Origin: Microbacterium sp. LWH7-1.2
GTDB lineage: Bacteria > Actinomycetota > Actinomycetes > Actinomycetales > Microbacteriaceae
Direction of reading: 5' to 3'
Assembly (NCBI RefSeq): GCF_038397755.1
Contig: NZ_CP151637.1
Location: forward strand, 1 to 64,000
DNA length: 64,000 bases
In this document: piece after piece, positions 1 through 9,457 of the stretch
Layout: every line of letters starts with the position of its first letter
How positions within the stretch are numbered: position 1 is the first letter of the stretch
The notes under the pieces: generated by a model
Seen by the model: only the letters and a program-made list of their open reading frames with translations
What the model was told of the DNA's origin: nothing
Databases searched by the model: none
Position numbers and translations under genes: made by a program

Positions 1-1
1 C

Positions 2-1654
2 GAAGACCAGGTGGCCGCCGAGCTCGAGTACGCCTGGTGGCAGTCCGCCCTCGAGCTGCTGCTGCGCACCGACCGCGCCGTGCTCGGTGCGAACACCGCC
101 GTCGTCGACCGGCTGGAGCGCGACTTCCGGCTCGTCGACGAAGCCCATGCCGCAGCATCCGGTCCTCTCCTCGCCGCCCATCTGGCGACGCAGTGGCGGA
201 TCGGCATCGTCGACCACCGCTCCGAGGCCGACGGGCTCAAGCAGGCGCTGAAGCGCGGCGCCATCACGCCGGCCGAACTCGCGATGGTGGCGCCCACCCT
301 CTCGCGCACGGTGGCGCCGGTATGGCTCGCCTCGCCCTACGAGGTGCCGCGCATCCCCGAGGCGGTCGCGTTCGACGTCGTGGTGATGGCGGATGCTGCG
401 GCCCTGTGCCTCGCCGAAGCATCACCGGCTCTCCGCCGGGCGGGCCAGCTCGTGGCGTTCGGCGACCCGGTGACGCAGAAGCCGACCCCGTTCCACGTCT
501 CTGCGGGGTCTGCGATGTCGGCCGCCGTGCCGCCGGCCCCGGTCGGCGGGAGCGGCGCACCGGCCGACAGCGACGACGCGGACGAGGTTCCGTTCGACGG
601 GACGAGCGTGTTCGAGCGTCTCGCCGAACTGCTGCCGGTCGAGACCCTCACCCGCAGCTACCGGGCCGGTGGCGAGGACCTCGCCGCACTCGTCAACGAG
701 GCGTTCTACGGCGGCGAGCTCGTGTCACTCCCGTGGGCGGGGTCGTACCTCGGGCGCGGCAGTCTCGCGGTCGACTACGTCGAGGGCGGCCACGGCACGC
801 CCGATCCCATCACGGGGGCTGTCGAAAGCCCCGACTCCGAGGTCGCCCGCGTCGTGACGCTCGTGGTCGAGCACGCCGTCAACCGCGGCACCGAGTCGCT
901 CATGGTCGTCACCGCGAGCGTGCGGCACGCCGAACGCATCCGCGCGGCCGTCGAGGCCGCGTTCGCCGGGCGCTCCGACGTCGCCGACTTCGTCTCGCGC
1001 GACACGGCCGAGCCGTTCGCGGTGCTCACCCTGGAGGAGTCGGTCGCCGAGAGCCGCGACCGCGTCATCTTCTCGCTGGGCTTCGGCCTCACCAAGCACG
1101 GCCGCGTTCTCAGCGATTTCGGCGACCTGTCGTCGCCCGACGGCGAGCGGCTGCTCACCGTCGGCATGACCCGCGCGCGGCGGTCGATGGTCATCGTGTC
1201 GTCGATCCGCCCGTCGGCGTTCGACGACGGGCGCCTCGAGTACGGCGCCGCGACGCTCATGTCGATCCTGGGCGGAATCGCCGCCCGCTCGCGCGAGGCG
1301 CGCCTCGAGGACCTCGCCGACCCGCTCACGCGCGCCCTGGCCCGCGAGCTGCGCCGCGCGGGGCTCTCCGTGGACGTCCACTATCGCGGACTCCTGCCCC
1401 TCGTCGCGCAGTACGACGGCAAGGCCGTGGTGGTCGAGAGCGACCCCGAGACGATCGGCGAGTCGCTGCGTGAGTCGCTGCGGCTCCGCCCGCAGATCCT
1501 GCGGCGCCTCGGGTGGCACTACGTGCGCGTGCACTCGTTCGACCTCTACCGCGACCCGGCCGACGTCGCGCAGCGCATCGCCGCGATGCTGGGCGTGCCG
1601 CCCGACGCTCCCCGGGTCGACAACGAGACCCAGCCCATCGATGTCGTCGAGTGA
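2..1654 (+). CDS. C-terminal part of superfamily 1 helicase with nuclease-like tail (5' truncated)
   Basis: The reading frame is open from the first bases of the window, so the true start and the Walker A motif lie upstream. Visible are an acidic DVVVMADA strand followed by a GDPVTQKP motif (helicase motifs II and III, near residues 125-155) and a late VGMTRARR segment typical of motif VI in UvrD/DNA2-type helicases. The last ~110 residues (ELRRAGLSVDVHYRG to LGWHYVRVHSFDLYRDP) resemble the restriction-endonuclease-like MTES_1575 domain found at the end of large actinobacterial helicases. This supports a DNA-repair or defence-type DNA translocase. The substrate cannot be read from this fragment. 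Confidence 0.75.
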   Translation, partial: EDQVAAELEYAWWQSALELLLRTDRAVLGANTAVVDRLERDFRLVDEAHAAASGPLLAAHLATQWRIGIVDHRSEADGLKQALKRGAITPAELAMVAPTLSRTVAPVWLASPYEVPRIPEAVAFDVVVMADAAALCLAEASPALRRAGQLVAFGDPVTQKPTPFHVSAGSAMSAAVPPAPVGGSGAPADSDDADEVPFDGTSVFERLAELLPVETLTRSYRAGGEDLAALVNEAFYGGELVSLPWAGSYLGRGSLAVDYVEGGHGTPDPITGAVESPDSEVARVVTLVVEHAVNRGTESLMVVTASVRHAERIRAAVEAAFAGRSDVADFVSRDTAEPFAVLTLEESVAESRDRVIFSLGFGLTKHGRVLSDFGDLSSPDGERLLTVGMTRARRSMVIVSSIRPSAFDDGRLEYGAATLMSILGGIAARSREARLEDLADPLTRALARELRRAGLSVDVHYRGLLPLVAQYDGKAVVVESDPETIGESLRESLRLRPQILRRLGWHYVRVHSFDLYRDPADVAQRIAAMLGVPPDAPRVDNETQPIDVVE

Positions 1655-1836
1655 CCGCCAGCGGATCGAGCGCGTCAGGGGCTCCCGTCGCGCGAAGCTG
1701 ACCCCCGCGCCGGGAACCACGACGGAGCCGATTCCAGCCGATGAGGACGCGGATGCCGAGCCTCCGCGCGACGCGGCACCGGGACGGTCAGCAGGACCGA
1801 ACGACGAGCGGCTGCGGCGGGACGTCCCCCCGCACT

Positions 1837-1875
1837 ATTGACGCGAGACGGGTCGCATTGACGCGGCTCGGGTCG
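1837..1875. repeat. Two-copy direct repeat between helicase gene and mscL
   Basis: Two 19-nt units beginning ATTGACGCG and ending CGGGTCG occur with a 20-nt period (1837-1855 and 1857-1875) and differ at about three positions. They lie in the 243-nt convergent gap after the helicase and mscL genes. The rest of that gap shows nothing I can name. Confidence 0.5.
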
Positions 1876-1897
1876 AGATCCGGCCACGGGCCGGCTC

Positions 1898-2320
1898 TCA
1901 GCGTCGCTGGGTGGGCCCCTGGCTCTGCAGCAGGTCGCGGATCTGCGCGAGCAGCTCCTGCTCGGTCGGCAGCGGCTCGGCATCGGCCTGGCCGGCGCCG
2001 GCCTTCGCGGCCTGGCGGTCCTTCCAGTGGTTCATCGGCATGACGAACACGAAGTAGACGATCAGGGCGACCGCCAGGAAATTGATGATCGCGCCGATGA
2101 TGATGCCGATGGCGAAGGTCGAGGTTCCGCCGGAGAGCGTCGGCACCTCCCACACCCAGCTGCTCAGGTCGCCCACCTGGAAGAGGACGCCGATCAGCGG
2201 ATTGATGAATCCTTCGACGAGCGCGTTGACGATCGCGGTGAACGCGGCGCCGATGACGACCGCGACAGCCAGGTCGATGACGTTGCCGCGGAGAATGAAC
2301 TCCTTGAAGCCCTTGATCAC
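1898..2320 (-). CDS. mscL: Large-conductance mechanosensitive channel MscL
   Basis: A 140-residue protein forming the homopentameric membrane valve that opens on hypo-osmotic shock. The N-terminus KGFKEFILRGNVIDLAVAVV with its amphipathic helix and first membrane helix is the family signature. A second hydrophobic segment (ITFAIGIIIGAII-like, about residues 68-95) and a charged C-terminal helix (EQELLAQIRDLLQSQ) follow. The GTG at 2320 is chosen because it places the conserved IKGFKEF immediately after the start. Upstream in-frame residues are arginine-rich shadow sequence. Length is normal for the family. It faces the helicase gene tail to tail. Confidence 0.95.
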   Translation of the reverse strand: MIKGFKEFILRGNVIDLAVAVVIGAAFTAIVNALVEGFINPLIGVLFQVGDLSSWVWEVPTLSGGTSTFAIGIIIGAIINFLAVALIVYFVFVMPMNHWKDRQAAKAGAGQADAEPLPTEQELLAQIRDLLQSQGPTQRR

Positions 2321-2363
2321 GGTGAACCCCCGGGGTGTCGGTCCCGCGACATCCTCGGGACCG

Positions 2364-2645
2364 TCAGGATCCGGATGACGCGGGCGAGGCCTTCGCCTCA
2401 GACTTCGATGATGTCGGAGCCGGCGCGGTCCCGCCACCGGACGCGTCGGACCCGCCCGTCTTCGCGCCCGCGCGGGAATCGGTGCGGTAGAAGCCCGAGC
2501 CGTTGAAGGTCACACCGATCGACCCGTACTCCTTGCGCAGGGCTCCGCCGCACTCGGGGCACTCGGTCAGTGTGGGGTCGGCGAAGGACTGCACCGCGTC
2601 GAAGCGGTGCCCGCACTGCTTGCAGGCGTAGGCATACGTAGGCAT
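2364..2645 (-). CDS. FmdB-family zinc ribbon protein
   Basis: A 93-residue protein starting MPTYAYACKQCGHRFDAVQ, with two CxxC pairs (CKQC and CPEC) that should hold one zinc, and the GSGFYRTDSR segment common to FmdB-type regulators. The C-terminal third is a low-complexity Gly/Ser/Ala/Thr tail. FmdB was first described as a putative regulator of a formamidase operon, but its real role is unclear. It is transcribed in the same direction as the cyclo-ligase gene just upstream (21 nt gap) and mscL downstream, so a small operon is plausible. Confidence 0.85.
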   Translation of the reverse strand: MPTYAYACKQCGHRFDAVQSFADPTLTECPECGGALRKEYGSIGVTFNGSGFYRTDSRAGAKTGGSDASGGGTAPAPTSSKSEAKASPASSGS

Positions 2646-2666
2646 GGTTCTCTCGGTCTCCGGCTG

Positions 2667-3263
2667 TCAGCGCCGCGTGGGCGCAAGGGTGATGGTGCGC
2701 GTGGGCGTGACGACGCCGGTGACGCGCTCGTCGAGCTCGTCGCTCGGCAGCTCGTCCACGAACTCCGAGTCGAACACGACCGCGTAGACGGGAGGGCACC
2801 GCTCCATCGACCCGAGGGTCTTGTCGTAGAACCCGCGTCCCCAGCCGAGACGCATCCCGGTGCGGTCGACGGAGGCGGCGGGGATGATGAGGAGGTCGAC
2901 GTCGTTGACCGCGATCGGTCCGAGCAGCTCGCCGACGGGTTCGGGCAGCCCGAACATGCCTTCGGCGATCTCGTCCTCGGCGCCTGCGACCGCCCAGTCG
3001 AGCAGGCCGTCGGTCCGCGTGACCGGAAGGAGGACACGGATGCCGCGGGCCACGGCATCCGCCACGAAGGAACGTGTGCCCGGCTCGGCCGTGGTCGACA
3101 GGAAGCACGAGATCGAGCGCGCGCCGTGCTCGGCGACGAGGGCATCCAGCTGTGCGTGGATGCCCGCCTCGGCGGCTTCGCGCGCCTGCGGCGAGAGGCA
3201 CTGCCGCCGCTCGCGGAGTTCGGCGCGCAGGGCGCGCTTCGCATCGGCGATGGCGTCGGACAT
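2667..3263 (-). CDS. 5-formyltetrahydrofolate cyclo-ligase
   Basis: A 198-residue member of the MTHFS family, which uses ATP to convert 5-formyl-THF to 5,10-methenyl-THF and so returns stored folate to one-carbon metabolism. Family features are the early Lys/Arg-rich helix (DAKRALRAELRERRQ), the LLIIPAASVDRTGMRLGWGRGFYDKTL region (MRLGWGRGFYD is the signature), and VVFDSEFVDELP near the end. The ATG at 3263 is preferred because a TACAAT -10 hexamer lies 7 nt upstream, consistent with leaderless translation. A longer frame to 3296 would start upstream of that promoter. Confidence 0.93.
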   Translation of the reverse strand: MSDAIADAKRALRAELRERRQCLSPQAREAAEAGIHAQLDALVAEHGARSISCFLSTTAEPGTRSFVADAVARGIRVLLPVTRTDGLLDWAVAGAEDEIAEGMFGLPEPVGELLGPIAVNDVDLLIIPAASVDRTGMRLGWGRGFYDKTLGSMERCPPVYAVVFDSEFVDELPSDELDERVTGVVTPTRTITLAPTRR

Positions 3264-3270
3264 GGTGTCG

Positions 3271-3276
3271 ATTGTA
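3271..3276 (-). promoter_or_regulatory. -10 element of the cyclo-ligase gene
   Basis: TACAAT on the minus strand, 7 nt from the ATG at 3263. This spacing puts the transcription start at or next to the start codon, so the mRNA is probably leaderless. Confidence 0.6.
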
Positions 3277-3331
3277 CGGCGCGGAGTATCGCACACCGTC
3301 CGTTCGGACGAGAAGGCCTGATCGCCGCGCC

Positions 3332-3337
3332 TAGACT
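3332..3337 (+). promoter_or_regulatory. -10 element of galU
   Basis: TAGACT on the plus strand, 6 nt before the galU ATG. No Shine-Dalgarno sequence is present, so a leaderless transcript is likely. With the minus-strand element at 3271-3276 it forms a compact divergent promoter region. Confidence 0.6.
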
Positions 3338-3343
3338 TTCAGC

Positions 3344-4231
3344 ATGGCGCATACCTCCATCAAGGCAGTCATCCCCGCTGCGGGCCTCGGCACCCGCTTC
3401 CTCCCCGCGACGAAGGCGATGCCGAAGGAGATGCTCCCCGTCGTCGACAAGCCGGCGATCCAGTACGTGGTCGAAGAGGCTGCCCAGGCCGGCATCGACG
3501 ACATCCTCGTCATCATCGGGCGCAACAAGAACGCGATCTCGAACCACTTCGACTCGGTCCCCGAGCTGGAGGAGAAGCTGAAGGACAAGGGCGACACCGA
3601 CCGGCTGCACCGTGTGCTGGAGTCGAGCGACCTCGCCGACATCCACTTCGTGCGCCAGGGCGAGCCCAAGGGCCTCGGCCACGCCGTGCTTCGCGCCAAG
3701 GCCCACGTCGGCGACTCGTCGTTCGCCGTCATGCTCGGTGACGACCTCATCGACGAGCGCGACGAGCTGCTCACCACCATGATCGCGGAGCACGAGCGCA
3801 CCGGCGCGGCGATCATCGCCCTCATGGAGGTCGACCCCGACCACATCCACCTCTACGGCGTCGCGTCGGTGGAGTCCACCGACGGCAACGGCATCGTGAA
3901 GGTCAACGGCCTCGTCGAGAAGCCCACGTCCGAGGATGCGCCGTCCAACCTGGCCGTGATCGGCCGCTACGTGCTGTCGCCGAACGTGTTCGAGATCCTC
4001 GAGCGCACGGAGCCCGGCAAGGGCGGCGAGATCCAGCTCACCGACGCCCTGCAGGAGCTCGCGGCGGACCCCGACGGCCCCGGCGTCTACGGCGTCGTTT
4101 TCCGTGGCCGTCGCTATGACACCGGCGATAGGGTGGACTACATCAAGGCCATCGTGCAGCTGGCGGCCGATCGCGAAGATCTCGGTCCCGCACTGCGTCC
4201 CTGGTTCAAGGATTTCGCGGCGAACCTCTGA
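3344..4231 (+). CDS. galU: UTP--glucose-1-phosphate uridylyltransferase
   Basis: A 295-residue nucleotidyltransferase making UDP-glucose for cell-wall glycans, exopolysaccharide and trehalose synthesis. The N-terminal signature AAGLGTRFLPATKAMPKEML (about residues 13-32) binds the nucleotide and contains the conserved GxGTRxxPxTK motif. DKPAIQYVVEEA, MLGDDLID, LVEKP and GEIQLTDAL follow in the order expected for GalU. The start is supported by the upstream -10 at leaderless spacing. The acetyltransferase gene follows 23 nt downstream on the same strand. Confidence 0.96.
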   Translation: MAHTSIKAVIPAAGLGTRFLPATKAMPKEMLPVVDKPAIQYVVEEAAQAGIDDILVIIGRNKNAISNHFDSVPELEEKLKDKGDTDRLHRVLESSDLADIHFVRQGEPKGLGHAVLRAKAHVGDSSFAVMLGDDLIDERDELLTTMIAEHERTGAAIIALMEVDPDHIHLYGVASVESTDGNGIVKVNGLVEKPTSEDAPSNLAVIGRYVLSPNVFEILERTEPGKGGEIQLTDALQELAADPDGPGVYGVVFRGRRYDTGDRVDYIKAIVQLAADREDLGPALRPWFKDFAANL

Positions 4232-4254
4232 CGCCGCCCGTTCGAGGGGGTCTC

Positions 4255-4884
4255 GTGGATCTGTCGGCTCCCCGCAGGCACGGCTCGGTGGCGATCCGGC
4301 TCGTTCGCCAGCGCGACGCCCGCGTGCTGCAGAACGAGCTGCTTTCCAACCGCGGCTGGCTGCGCCCGTGGGAGGCGACGAGCCCGGACGGTCCCGTGTC
4401 GTTCGACATGCGCGTCGGCATCCGCCGGCTGCTGCAGCAATACCGCGACGGCGTCGGCGTGCCCTTCGTCATGGAGTCCGACGGTGAGGTCGCCGGCCAG
4501 CTGAACGTGTGGGGGATCGCCCGCGGCTCGCTGGCATCCGCCACGATCGGGTACTGGGTGAGTGAGCGCTTCGCGGGCCGTGGCATCACGCCGACGGCGG
4601 TGGCGCTCGCGACCGACATCTGCTTCTCCGAGCTGCGACTGCATCGCATGGAGATCTGCATCCGCCCCGAGAACCGTGCGAGCCTGCGGGTGGTCGAGAA
4701 ACTCGGCTTCCGCTACGAAGGGCTGCGTCGCCGCTTCATCCACATCGACGGGGATTGGCGCGACCACTACGCGTTCGCCCTCGTCCGCGAGGACGTCCCC
4801 GAGGGCGTGCTCCAGCGCTGGGTATCGGGCCGCGTGCCCCAGGACGCGGCAACGGTTCCGCCCGCGGACCGGCTTCACGCATAA
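4255..4884 (+). CDS. RimJ/RimL-type GNAT N-acetyltransferase
   Basis: A 209-residue protein starting at GTG 4255 behind a GAGGGGG ribosome site. The GNAT core is visible: the acetyl-CoA loop region ATIGYWVSERFAGRGITPTAVAL (the RxxGxG/A motif, about residues 96-118), then LRLHRMEICIRPENRASLRVVEKLGFRYEG, which is diagnostic for the RimJ/RimL branch, and a C-terminal DHYAFALVRED. Such enzymes acetylate N-terminal amines of ribosomal or other proteins. The actual substrate is unknown. It probably shares a transcript with galU. Confidence 0.88.
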   Translation: MDLSAPRRHGSVAIRLVRQRDARVLQNELLSNRGWLRPWEATSPDGPVSFDMRVGIRRLLQQYRDGVGVPFVMESDGEVAGQLNVWGIARGSLASATIGYWVSERFAGRGITPTAVALATDICFSELRLHRMEICIRPENRASLRVVEKLGFRYEGLRRRFIHIDGDWRDHYAFALVREDVPEGVLQRWVSGRVPQDAATVPPADRLHA

Positions 4885-5008
4885 GTCGTCCGGTTGTCTG
4901 TTCTCCTCCCCGCCGGCGGGCAGTCGCGCATCGCCGTGCCTGACCACGCCAGAAATCCGTGTTGCGTGACACGCGGACGGATGCGAGGGACACCGCCGTC
5001 CGGTCGCC

Positions 5009-5014
5009 TACCGT
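5009..5014 (+). promoter_or_regulatory. -10 element of the 341-residue membrane protein gene
   Basis: TACCGT, 7 nt before the ATG at 5022, with no ribosome-binding sequence in between. It matches the TANNNT leaderless pattern seen at several other genes here. Confidence 0.45.
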
Positions 5015-5021
5015 GGTGACC

Positions 5022-6047
5022 ATGGGCGGGCAGGTGTGGGGTGGGGGAGTCATCGTTCTCGTCGCCGTGGCCTTGTGGCTGCTGTACCTGCTGCCCTCGT
5101 GGCACAGTCGTCGCCAGTTCGATGCGGCCGAACGCAACGCCGTCCGCCTGAATCAGGCCCTTCGCGTGCTCGCAGAGACGAGCGAGACGCCCGAAGAGGT
5201 GCGGCTCGAGCTCAACGCCCGCACCGCTGCCGCGCAGCAGAAGCTCGCGAAGCGCGCCCTGGCCGAGCGCGAGCACGCGGCGCTCGAGGGCGCGCGCATC
5301 GAGCTCGAGATCGCCAGGAGTGAGCGCGAGGCGGCGGTGGCCGCCGCACGCATCGGGGTGGAGCGTGCCCGCACCGACCGCGTCGCCGCCGAGGCGGCCG
5401 CGCGCGTGGATCTGGAGCGCGCCCGAGCCGAGCGGGCCGAGGCTGCGGCGGCCGCCCGCTCCGATCTCGCCGCGGTCCGGTCCCTTCCGACGTCACGCCG
5501 TGCGCGCGCCCGGCGCCGGTTCCGGCTCGTCGCGACCTTCGCGGGCGTCGTCGGGCTCGGCGTCGCGGCGTGGGGCGTGTTCGAGACCATCACGGTCGGT
5601 GCGCAGACTCTGATGTGGGCGGGTGTCGGCCTGGTGGCAGCATCCGTTCTCGTCCTTCGCCAGCTGTCCCGCGTCGCCGCACGTGCCGTGTCGCGGGCGA
5701 CGGACGCTGCACCCCGCCGCATCGCGGAGGTGCAGGATGTCGCCCTCGAGCGCGAGCAGCGCGAGTGGGCGCCCCGCGACCTCCCCCGCCCGCTCACGGC
5801 GTCGGCGGGCTCCCGTGCTGCCGCTGTCCTGGATGGCGAAGCCGCTCGTGCGGCGCTGCGGCAGGCCGCCCTCGAACAGGCCATGGCGGCCCGCGCCGCG
5901 GCGCAGCAGCCCCCCTCGATCGACGTCGCGCGGACTGCGCGCGCGGCTTCCGCGGAGTCGGAATACGCCCGCATGGGGTACGTCGACGACGCCGAGATCG
6001 AGGCGCACGTGCGGCAGCTGCTGACCCGCCGCGCAGCCGGCGAATAG
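5022..6047 (+). CDS. Membrane-anchored coiled-coil protein of unknown function
   Basis: A 341-residue protein not recognised beyond being typical of Microbacteriaceae. It opens with one hydrophobic helix (GGVIVLVAVALWLLYLLPSW, about residues 8-27). A long Ala/Glu/Arg-rich stretch with repeating ERARAER/AAVAAAR patterns (about 60-160) is probably coiled coil. A pair of membrane helices (VATFAGVVGLGVAAWGVFE and LMWAGVGLVAASVLVL, about 180-225) and a second Ala/Arg-rich tail follow. The start at 5022 is preferred over 4959 because the helix then begins near the N-terminus and a -10 lies just upstream. The tRNA gene follows. Confidence 0.6.
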   Translation: MGGQVWGGGVIVLVAVALWLLYLLPSWHSRRQFDAAERNAVRLNQALRVLAETSETPEEVRLELNARTAAAQQKLAKRALAEREHAALEGARIELEIARSEREAAVAAARIGVERARTDRVAAEAAARVDLERARAERAEAAAAARSDLAAVRSLPTSRRARARRRFRLVATFAGVVGLGVAAWGVFETITVGAQTLMWAGVGLVAASVLVLRQLSRVAARAVSRATDAAPRRIAEVQDVALEREQREWAPRDLPRPLTASAGSRAAAVLDGEAARAALRQAALEQAMAARAAAQQPPSIDVARTARAASAESEYARMGYVDDAEIEAHVRQLLTRRAAGE

Positions 6048-6113
6048 GCCTCTCGCAGGGCCTCCGCGGATTCGGAGGGACTGTGGAACCGTGATAGTGT
6101 TTTCGAGGTTCAA

Positions 6114-6186
6114 GGGCCTGTAGCGCAGTTGGTAGCGCGCCTCGTTCGCATCGAGGAGGTCAGGGGTTCGATTCCCCTCAGGTCCA
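6114..6186 (+). tRNA. tRNA-Ala(CGC)
   Basis: A complete cloverleaf can be drawn. The 7-bp acceptor stem GGGCCTG pairs with CAGGTCC and includes the G3:U70 wobble that marks alanine tRNAs. The D arm is GCGC-AGTTGGTA-GCGC. The anticodon stem CCTCG/CGAGG has the loop TTCGCAT, giving anticodon CGC. The T arm is AGGGG-TTCGATT-CCCCT, with discriminator A. CCA is not encoded. Confidence 0.95.
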
Positions 6187-6187
6187 C

Positions 6188-6228
6188 CGAAAGAAGACCA
6201 CCGCAGTGCGGGGGTCTTCTGCGTTTCG
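6188..6228. terminator. Bidirectional hairpin terminator after tRNA-Ala and hemL
   Basis: AGAAGACC (6192-6199) pairs with GGTCTTCT (6213-6220), and flanking CGAAA/TTTCG can extend the stem. It lies between the tRNA and the convergent end of hemL and can serve both directions. Confidence 0.7.
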
Positions 6229-6255
6229 GGTCCTGGCGGGCCGGGTGTGGCTCCG

Positions 6256-7569
6256 TCAGTCCGGTACGGCCTCCGCAGCGGCACGGGCCGCGCCAGGAAG
6301 AGCGTCGACGATGCGCGCGACGGCGGCGTCGTCGTGCGCGGCCGAGACGAACCACGCCTCGAACACCGACGGCGGCAGCGAGACGCCCTGGGCGAGCATC
6401 GCGCGGAAGAACGGCGGATAGCGGTATGCCTCCTGCGCCTTCACCGTGTCGTAGTCCGTCGGAGCCTCGGCCGCGAACTGGATCGAGAACAGGTTGCCCG
6501 AGCGCTGCACGACGTGCGTGACGCCGGCTTCGGAGAGAGCGGATGCTGCGGCGTCCGCGATCGTCGCCGCGGCGGCGTCGAGGCGCCCATAGGCGGCGTC
6601 GTCGAGGTGGTCGAGGGTCGCGCGCCCGGCGGCGACAGCGAGCGGGTTCCCGCTCAGCGTGCCGGCCTGGTAGACCGGGCCGAGGGGCGCCAGCAGCTCC
6701 ATGAGCGCCGCGGAGCCGCCGATCGCGGCGAGGGGGAGCCCGCCGCCCACGACCTTGCCGAACGTGATGAGGTCGGGCGAGAAGGGCACCGGGTCGATGC
6801 CGTACCAGCCGGCGGGACCGACGCGGAAGCCGGTCAGCACCTCGTCGAGGATGAGCAGCGCGCCGTGCTCGTGCGCGATGTCGGCGAGTGCGGCGTTGAA
6901 GCCCTGCGCGGGCGCAACGATGCCCATGTTGGCGGGCGCCGCCTCGACGATGACCGCAGCGATGTCGTCGCCGTGTGCCGCGAACACCTCGCGGAGCGCG
7001 TCGAGGTCGTTGTAGGCGATCACGAGCGTCTGCGCGGCGATCGCTGCGGGAACGCCCGCCGAACCCGGCATCGCGAGCGTGGCCACGCCCGAGCCCGCCT
7101 CGGCCAGCAGGCCGTCGGAGTGCCCGTGGTAGTGGCCGGCGAACTTCACGATGAGGTCGCGTCCGGTCGCGCCGCGCGCGAGGCGGATCGCCGTCATCGT
7201 GGCCTCGGTGCCCGTGGAGACCAGGCGGACGCGCTCGACGGGGTGCGAGCCGTCGCGCGAGACGCGCGCGGCGATCAGCTCGGCCAGCTGCGTCTCGCCG
7301 GGTGTGCTCGCGCCGAAGCCGAGACCGTGGGCCGCAGCATCCTGAACCGCCTTCACGACGGCGGGGTGGGCGTGCCCGAGGATCGCGGGACCCCACGAGC
7401 CGACCAGGTCGACGTACTCGCGGCCCTCGACGTCGGTGACGTAGGGGCCCGACGCCGACACGAAGAACCGCGGCGTCTCGTGCACGGAGCCGAAGGCGCG
7501 CACCGGCGAGTTCACCCCGCCCGGCATGGCGCCGCGTGCCCGGGCGAATTCCTCTGCGTTCGTCGTCAT
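6256..7569 (-). CDS. hemL: Glutamate-1-semialdehyde 2,1-aminomutase
   Basis: A 437-residue PLP enzyme converting glutamate-1-semialdehyde to 5-aminolevulinate, the second step of the C5 heme pathway begun by HemA. Seen are [16 protein letters not shown] at the N-terminus, [14 protein letters not shown], the [11 protein letters not shown] segment (PLP Asp) and [17 protein letters not shown], which carries the PLP lysine. The ATG at 7569 overlaps the hemB stop by the four bases ATGA, which fixes the start and shows translational coupling. It is the last gene of the minus-strand heme operon. Confidence 0.96.
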   Translation of the reverse strand: MTTNAEEFARARGAMPGGVNSPVRAFGSVHETPRFFVSASGPYVTDVEGREYVDLVGSWGPAILGHAHPAVVKAVQDAAAHGLGFGASTPGETQLAELIAARVSRDGSHPVERVRLVSTGTEATMTAIRLARGATGRDLIVKFAGHYHGHSDGLLAEAGSGVATLAMPGSAGVPAAIAAQTLVIAYNDLDALREVFAAHGDDIAAVIVEAAPANMGIVAPAQGFNAALADIAHEHGALLILDEVLTGFRVGPAGWYGIDPVPFSPDLITFGKVVGGGLPLAAIGGSAALMELLAPLGPVYQAGTLSGNPLAVAAGRATLDHLDDAAYGRLDAAAATIADAAASALSEAGVTHVVQRSGNLFSIQFAAEAPTDYDTVKAQEAYRYPPFFRAMLAQGVSLPPSVFEAWFVSAAHDDAAVARIVDALPGAARAAAEAVPD

Positions 7570-8543
7570 CGGATCCACTCCGCAAGCTCCAGGGCCCAAT
7601 AGGTCAGCACGGCATCGGCGCCGGCGCGGCGGATGCCGATCACCGACTCCTCGATCGCGCGGCGCCGGTCGATCCAGCCGTGGGCGGCCGCGGCCTCGAT
7701 CATCGAATACTCGCCTGACACCTGATACGCCCAGACTGGGACGGGGCTCGTCGCCGCGGCATCCGCCAGCACGTCGAGGTAGCTCATCGCGGGCTTGACC
7801 ATCACGATGTCGGCGCCCTCCGCGATGTCGAGGTCGAGCTCGCGTGCGCCCTCGCGGCGATTGGCGGGGTCCTGCTGGTACGTGCGGCGGTCGCCTTCGA
7901 GCGACGACTGCACGGCCTCGCGGAACGGGCCGTAGAACGCCGAGGCGTACTTCGCCGCGTAGGCCAGGATCGGGGTGTTGCCGTATCCGGAGTCGTCCAG
8001 CGCGTCGCGCACCGCCGCGACCTGGCCGTCCATCATGCCCGACAGGCCGAGCAGCTGCGAGCCCGCCTCGGCCTGCGCCACGCCCATGTCGCGGTACCGC
8101 TCGAGGGTGGCGTCGTTGTCGACGTATCCGTTCGCGTCGAGGACGCCGCAGTGGCCGTGGTCGGTGAACTCATCGAGGCACAGGTCCGTCTGAACGACGA
8201 GCGCGTCGCCCGCCTCGGCGACCGCGATCCGGGTCGCGACGTTGAGGATGCCGTCGGGGTCGGTCGCGCCGGAACCCACCGCGTCCTTGTGCTCGGGCAC
8301 GCCGAACAGCATGATGCCTCCGATGCCGGCGGCCGCAGCATCCGTCACGGCTTTCTTCACGCTCTCGGTCGAGTGCTGCACGACCCCCGGCATCGACGAG
8401 ATCGGCACGGGCTCGCCCGCCCCTTCGCGCACGAACAGCGGCAGGACCAGCTCGGCCGGGTGCAGGCGCGTCTCGGCGACGAGGCGCCGCATCGCGGGGG
8501 TGGCGCGCAGGCGGCGGGGACGGTCTGTCGGTTGGTGACTCAC
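7566..8543 (-). CDS. hemB: Porphobilinogen synthase (5-aminolevulinate dehydratase)
   Basis: A 325-residue enzyme condensing two 5-aminolevulinate molecules to porphobilinogen. The metal-site segment [16 protein letters not shown] has Cys-Asp-Cys, as usual in actinobacterial enzymes, rather than the all-Cys zinc type. The Schiff-base lysine lies in [10 protein letters not shown], and [11 protein letters not shown] completes the active-site pattern. The start at 8543 overlaps the hemC stop by four bases and the gene end overlaps hemL, so hemC-hemB-hemL are tightly coupled. Confidence 0.96.
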   Translation of the reverse strand: MSHQPTDRPRRLRATPAMRRLVAETRLHPAELVLPLFVREGAGEPVPISSMPGVVQHSTESVKKAVTDAAAAGIGGIMLFGVPEHKDAVGSGATDPDGILNVATRIAVAEAGDALVVQTDLCLDEFTDHGHCGVLDANGYVDNDATLERYRDMGVAQAEAGSQLLGLSGMMDGQVAAVRDALDDSGYGNTPILAYAAKYASAFYGPFREAVQSSLEGDRRTYQQDPANRREGARELDLDIAEGADIVMVKPAMSYLDVLADAAATSPVPVWAYQVSGEYSMIEAAAAHGWIDRRRAIEESVIGIRRAGADAVLTYWALELAEWIR

Positions 8544-9457
8544 GGGCGTTCTCCCGTCAGGCCGGCGGCGCCGGCATCGAGCAGTTCACGGGCGACGGAT
8601 GCCGCGACCTCGCGCGACGGATCGCCCTCGTCCTCGGGCCACACGGTGGCGTGCGACGATGTGAGGATCGTGGTCCCATCGAGGCTGTAGACGCTTGCCG
8701 AGAGCAGCAGGAGCCCCGCGTCGACGACGGCGCGCGCGCCGACGGGGGCGGAGCACCCCGCCTCGAGGAGGGCGAGCACCTCGCGCTCCGCTTCGACGGC
8801 GGCGCGGGTCTCGGCGTGGTCGAGCCGGTCGACGAGGCTCTCTTCGCCACGGCGCACCTCGACCGCGAGCGCGCCCTGCCCGGGCGCCGTCGGCCACCGG
8901 TCGGGGTCGAGGAACTCGGTCACGACGTCGGTACGGCCGATGCGGGTGAGTCCGGCGGCGGCGAGGATGACGGCATCCAGCTCCCCGCTCGTCACCTTGC
9001 CGAGGCGCGTGTCGACGTTGCCGCGGATGTCGACGATCTCGAGATCGGGGCGCCGCGCGCGCAGCTGCGCCATGCGGCGGGGGGATCCGGTGCCGACGCG
9101 GGCACCGGCGGGGAGCTCGTCGAGCGTGAGGCCGTCGCGGGCGATGAGGGCGTCGCGCGGATCCTCGCGCGCGGGCATCGCCGCGACGACCAGCTGGTCG
9201 TGCGGTGCCGTGGGGAGGTCCTTCAGCGAGTGGACGATGACATCGCACTCGCCGGCGAGGAGCGCGTCGCGCAGCGCCCCGGTGAAGAGCCCGGTGCCGC
9301 CGGCGCGCGACAGCGGCTCGTTCGAGCGGTCGCCCTCGGTCGTGATCGTGACGAGCTCGGTCGTGACGCCGTACGCATCGGCGAGGTCGTCTGCGACCAT
9401 GCCGGTCTGCGTCAGCGCGAGGGTGCTCCCGCGCGTCCCGATGCGCAGGGTGGTCAC
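8540..9457 (-). CDS. hemC: Hydroxymethylbilane synthase
   Basis: A 305-residue porphobilinogen deaminase that builds the linear tetrapyrrole. Family motifs in order are [14 protein letters not shown] at the N-terminus, [27 protein letters not shown], and [10 protein letters not shown], whose cysteine carries the dipyrromethane cofactor. The gene overlaps hemQ upstream and hemB downstream by four bases each. A uroporphyrinogen-III synthase gene (hemD), often located here, is missing. Confidence 0.96.
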   Translation of the reverse strand: MTTLRIGTRGSTLALTQTGMVADDLADAYGVTTELVTITTEGDRSNEPLSRAGGTGLFTGALRDALLAGECDVIVHSLKDLPTAPHDQLVVAAMPAREDPRDALIARDGLTLDELPAGARVGTGSPRRMAQLRARRPDLEIVDIRGNVDTRLGKVTSGELDAVILAAAGLTRIGRTDVVTEFLDPDRWPTAPGQGALAVEVRRGEESLVDRLDHAETRAAVEAEREVLALLEAGCSAPVGARAVVDAGLLLLSASVYSLDGTTILTSSHATVWPEDEGDPSREVAASVARELLDAGAAGLTGERP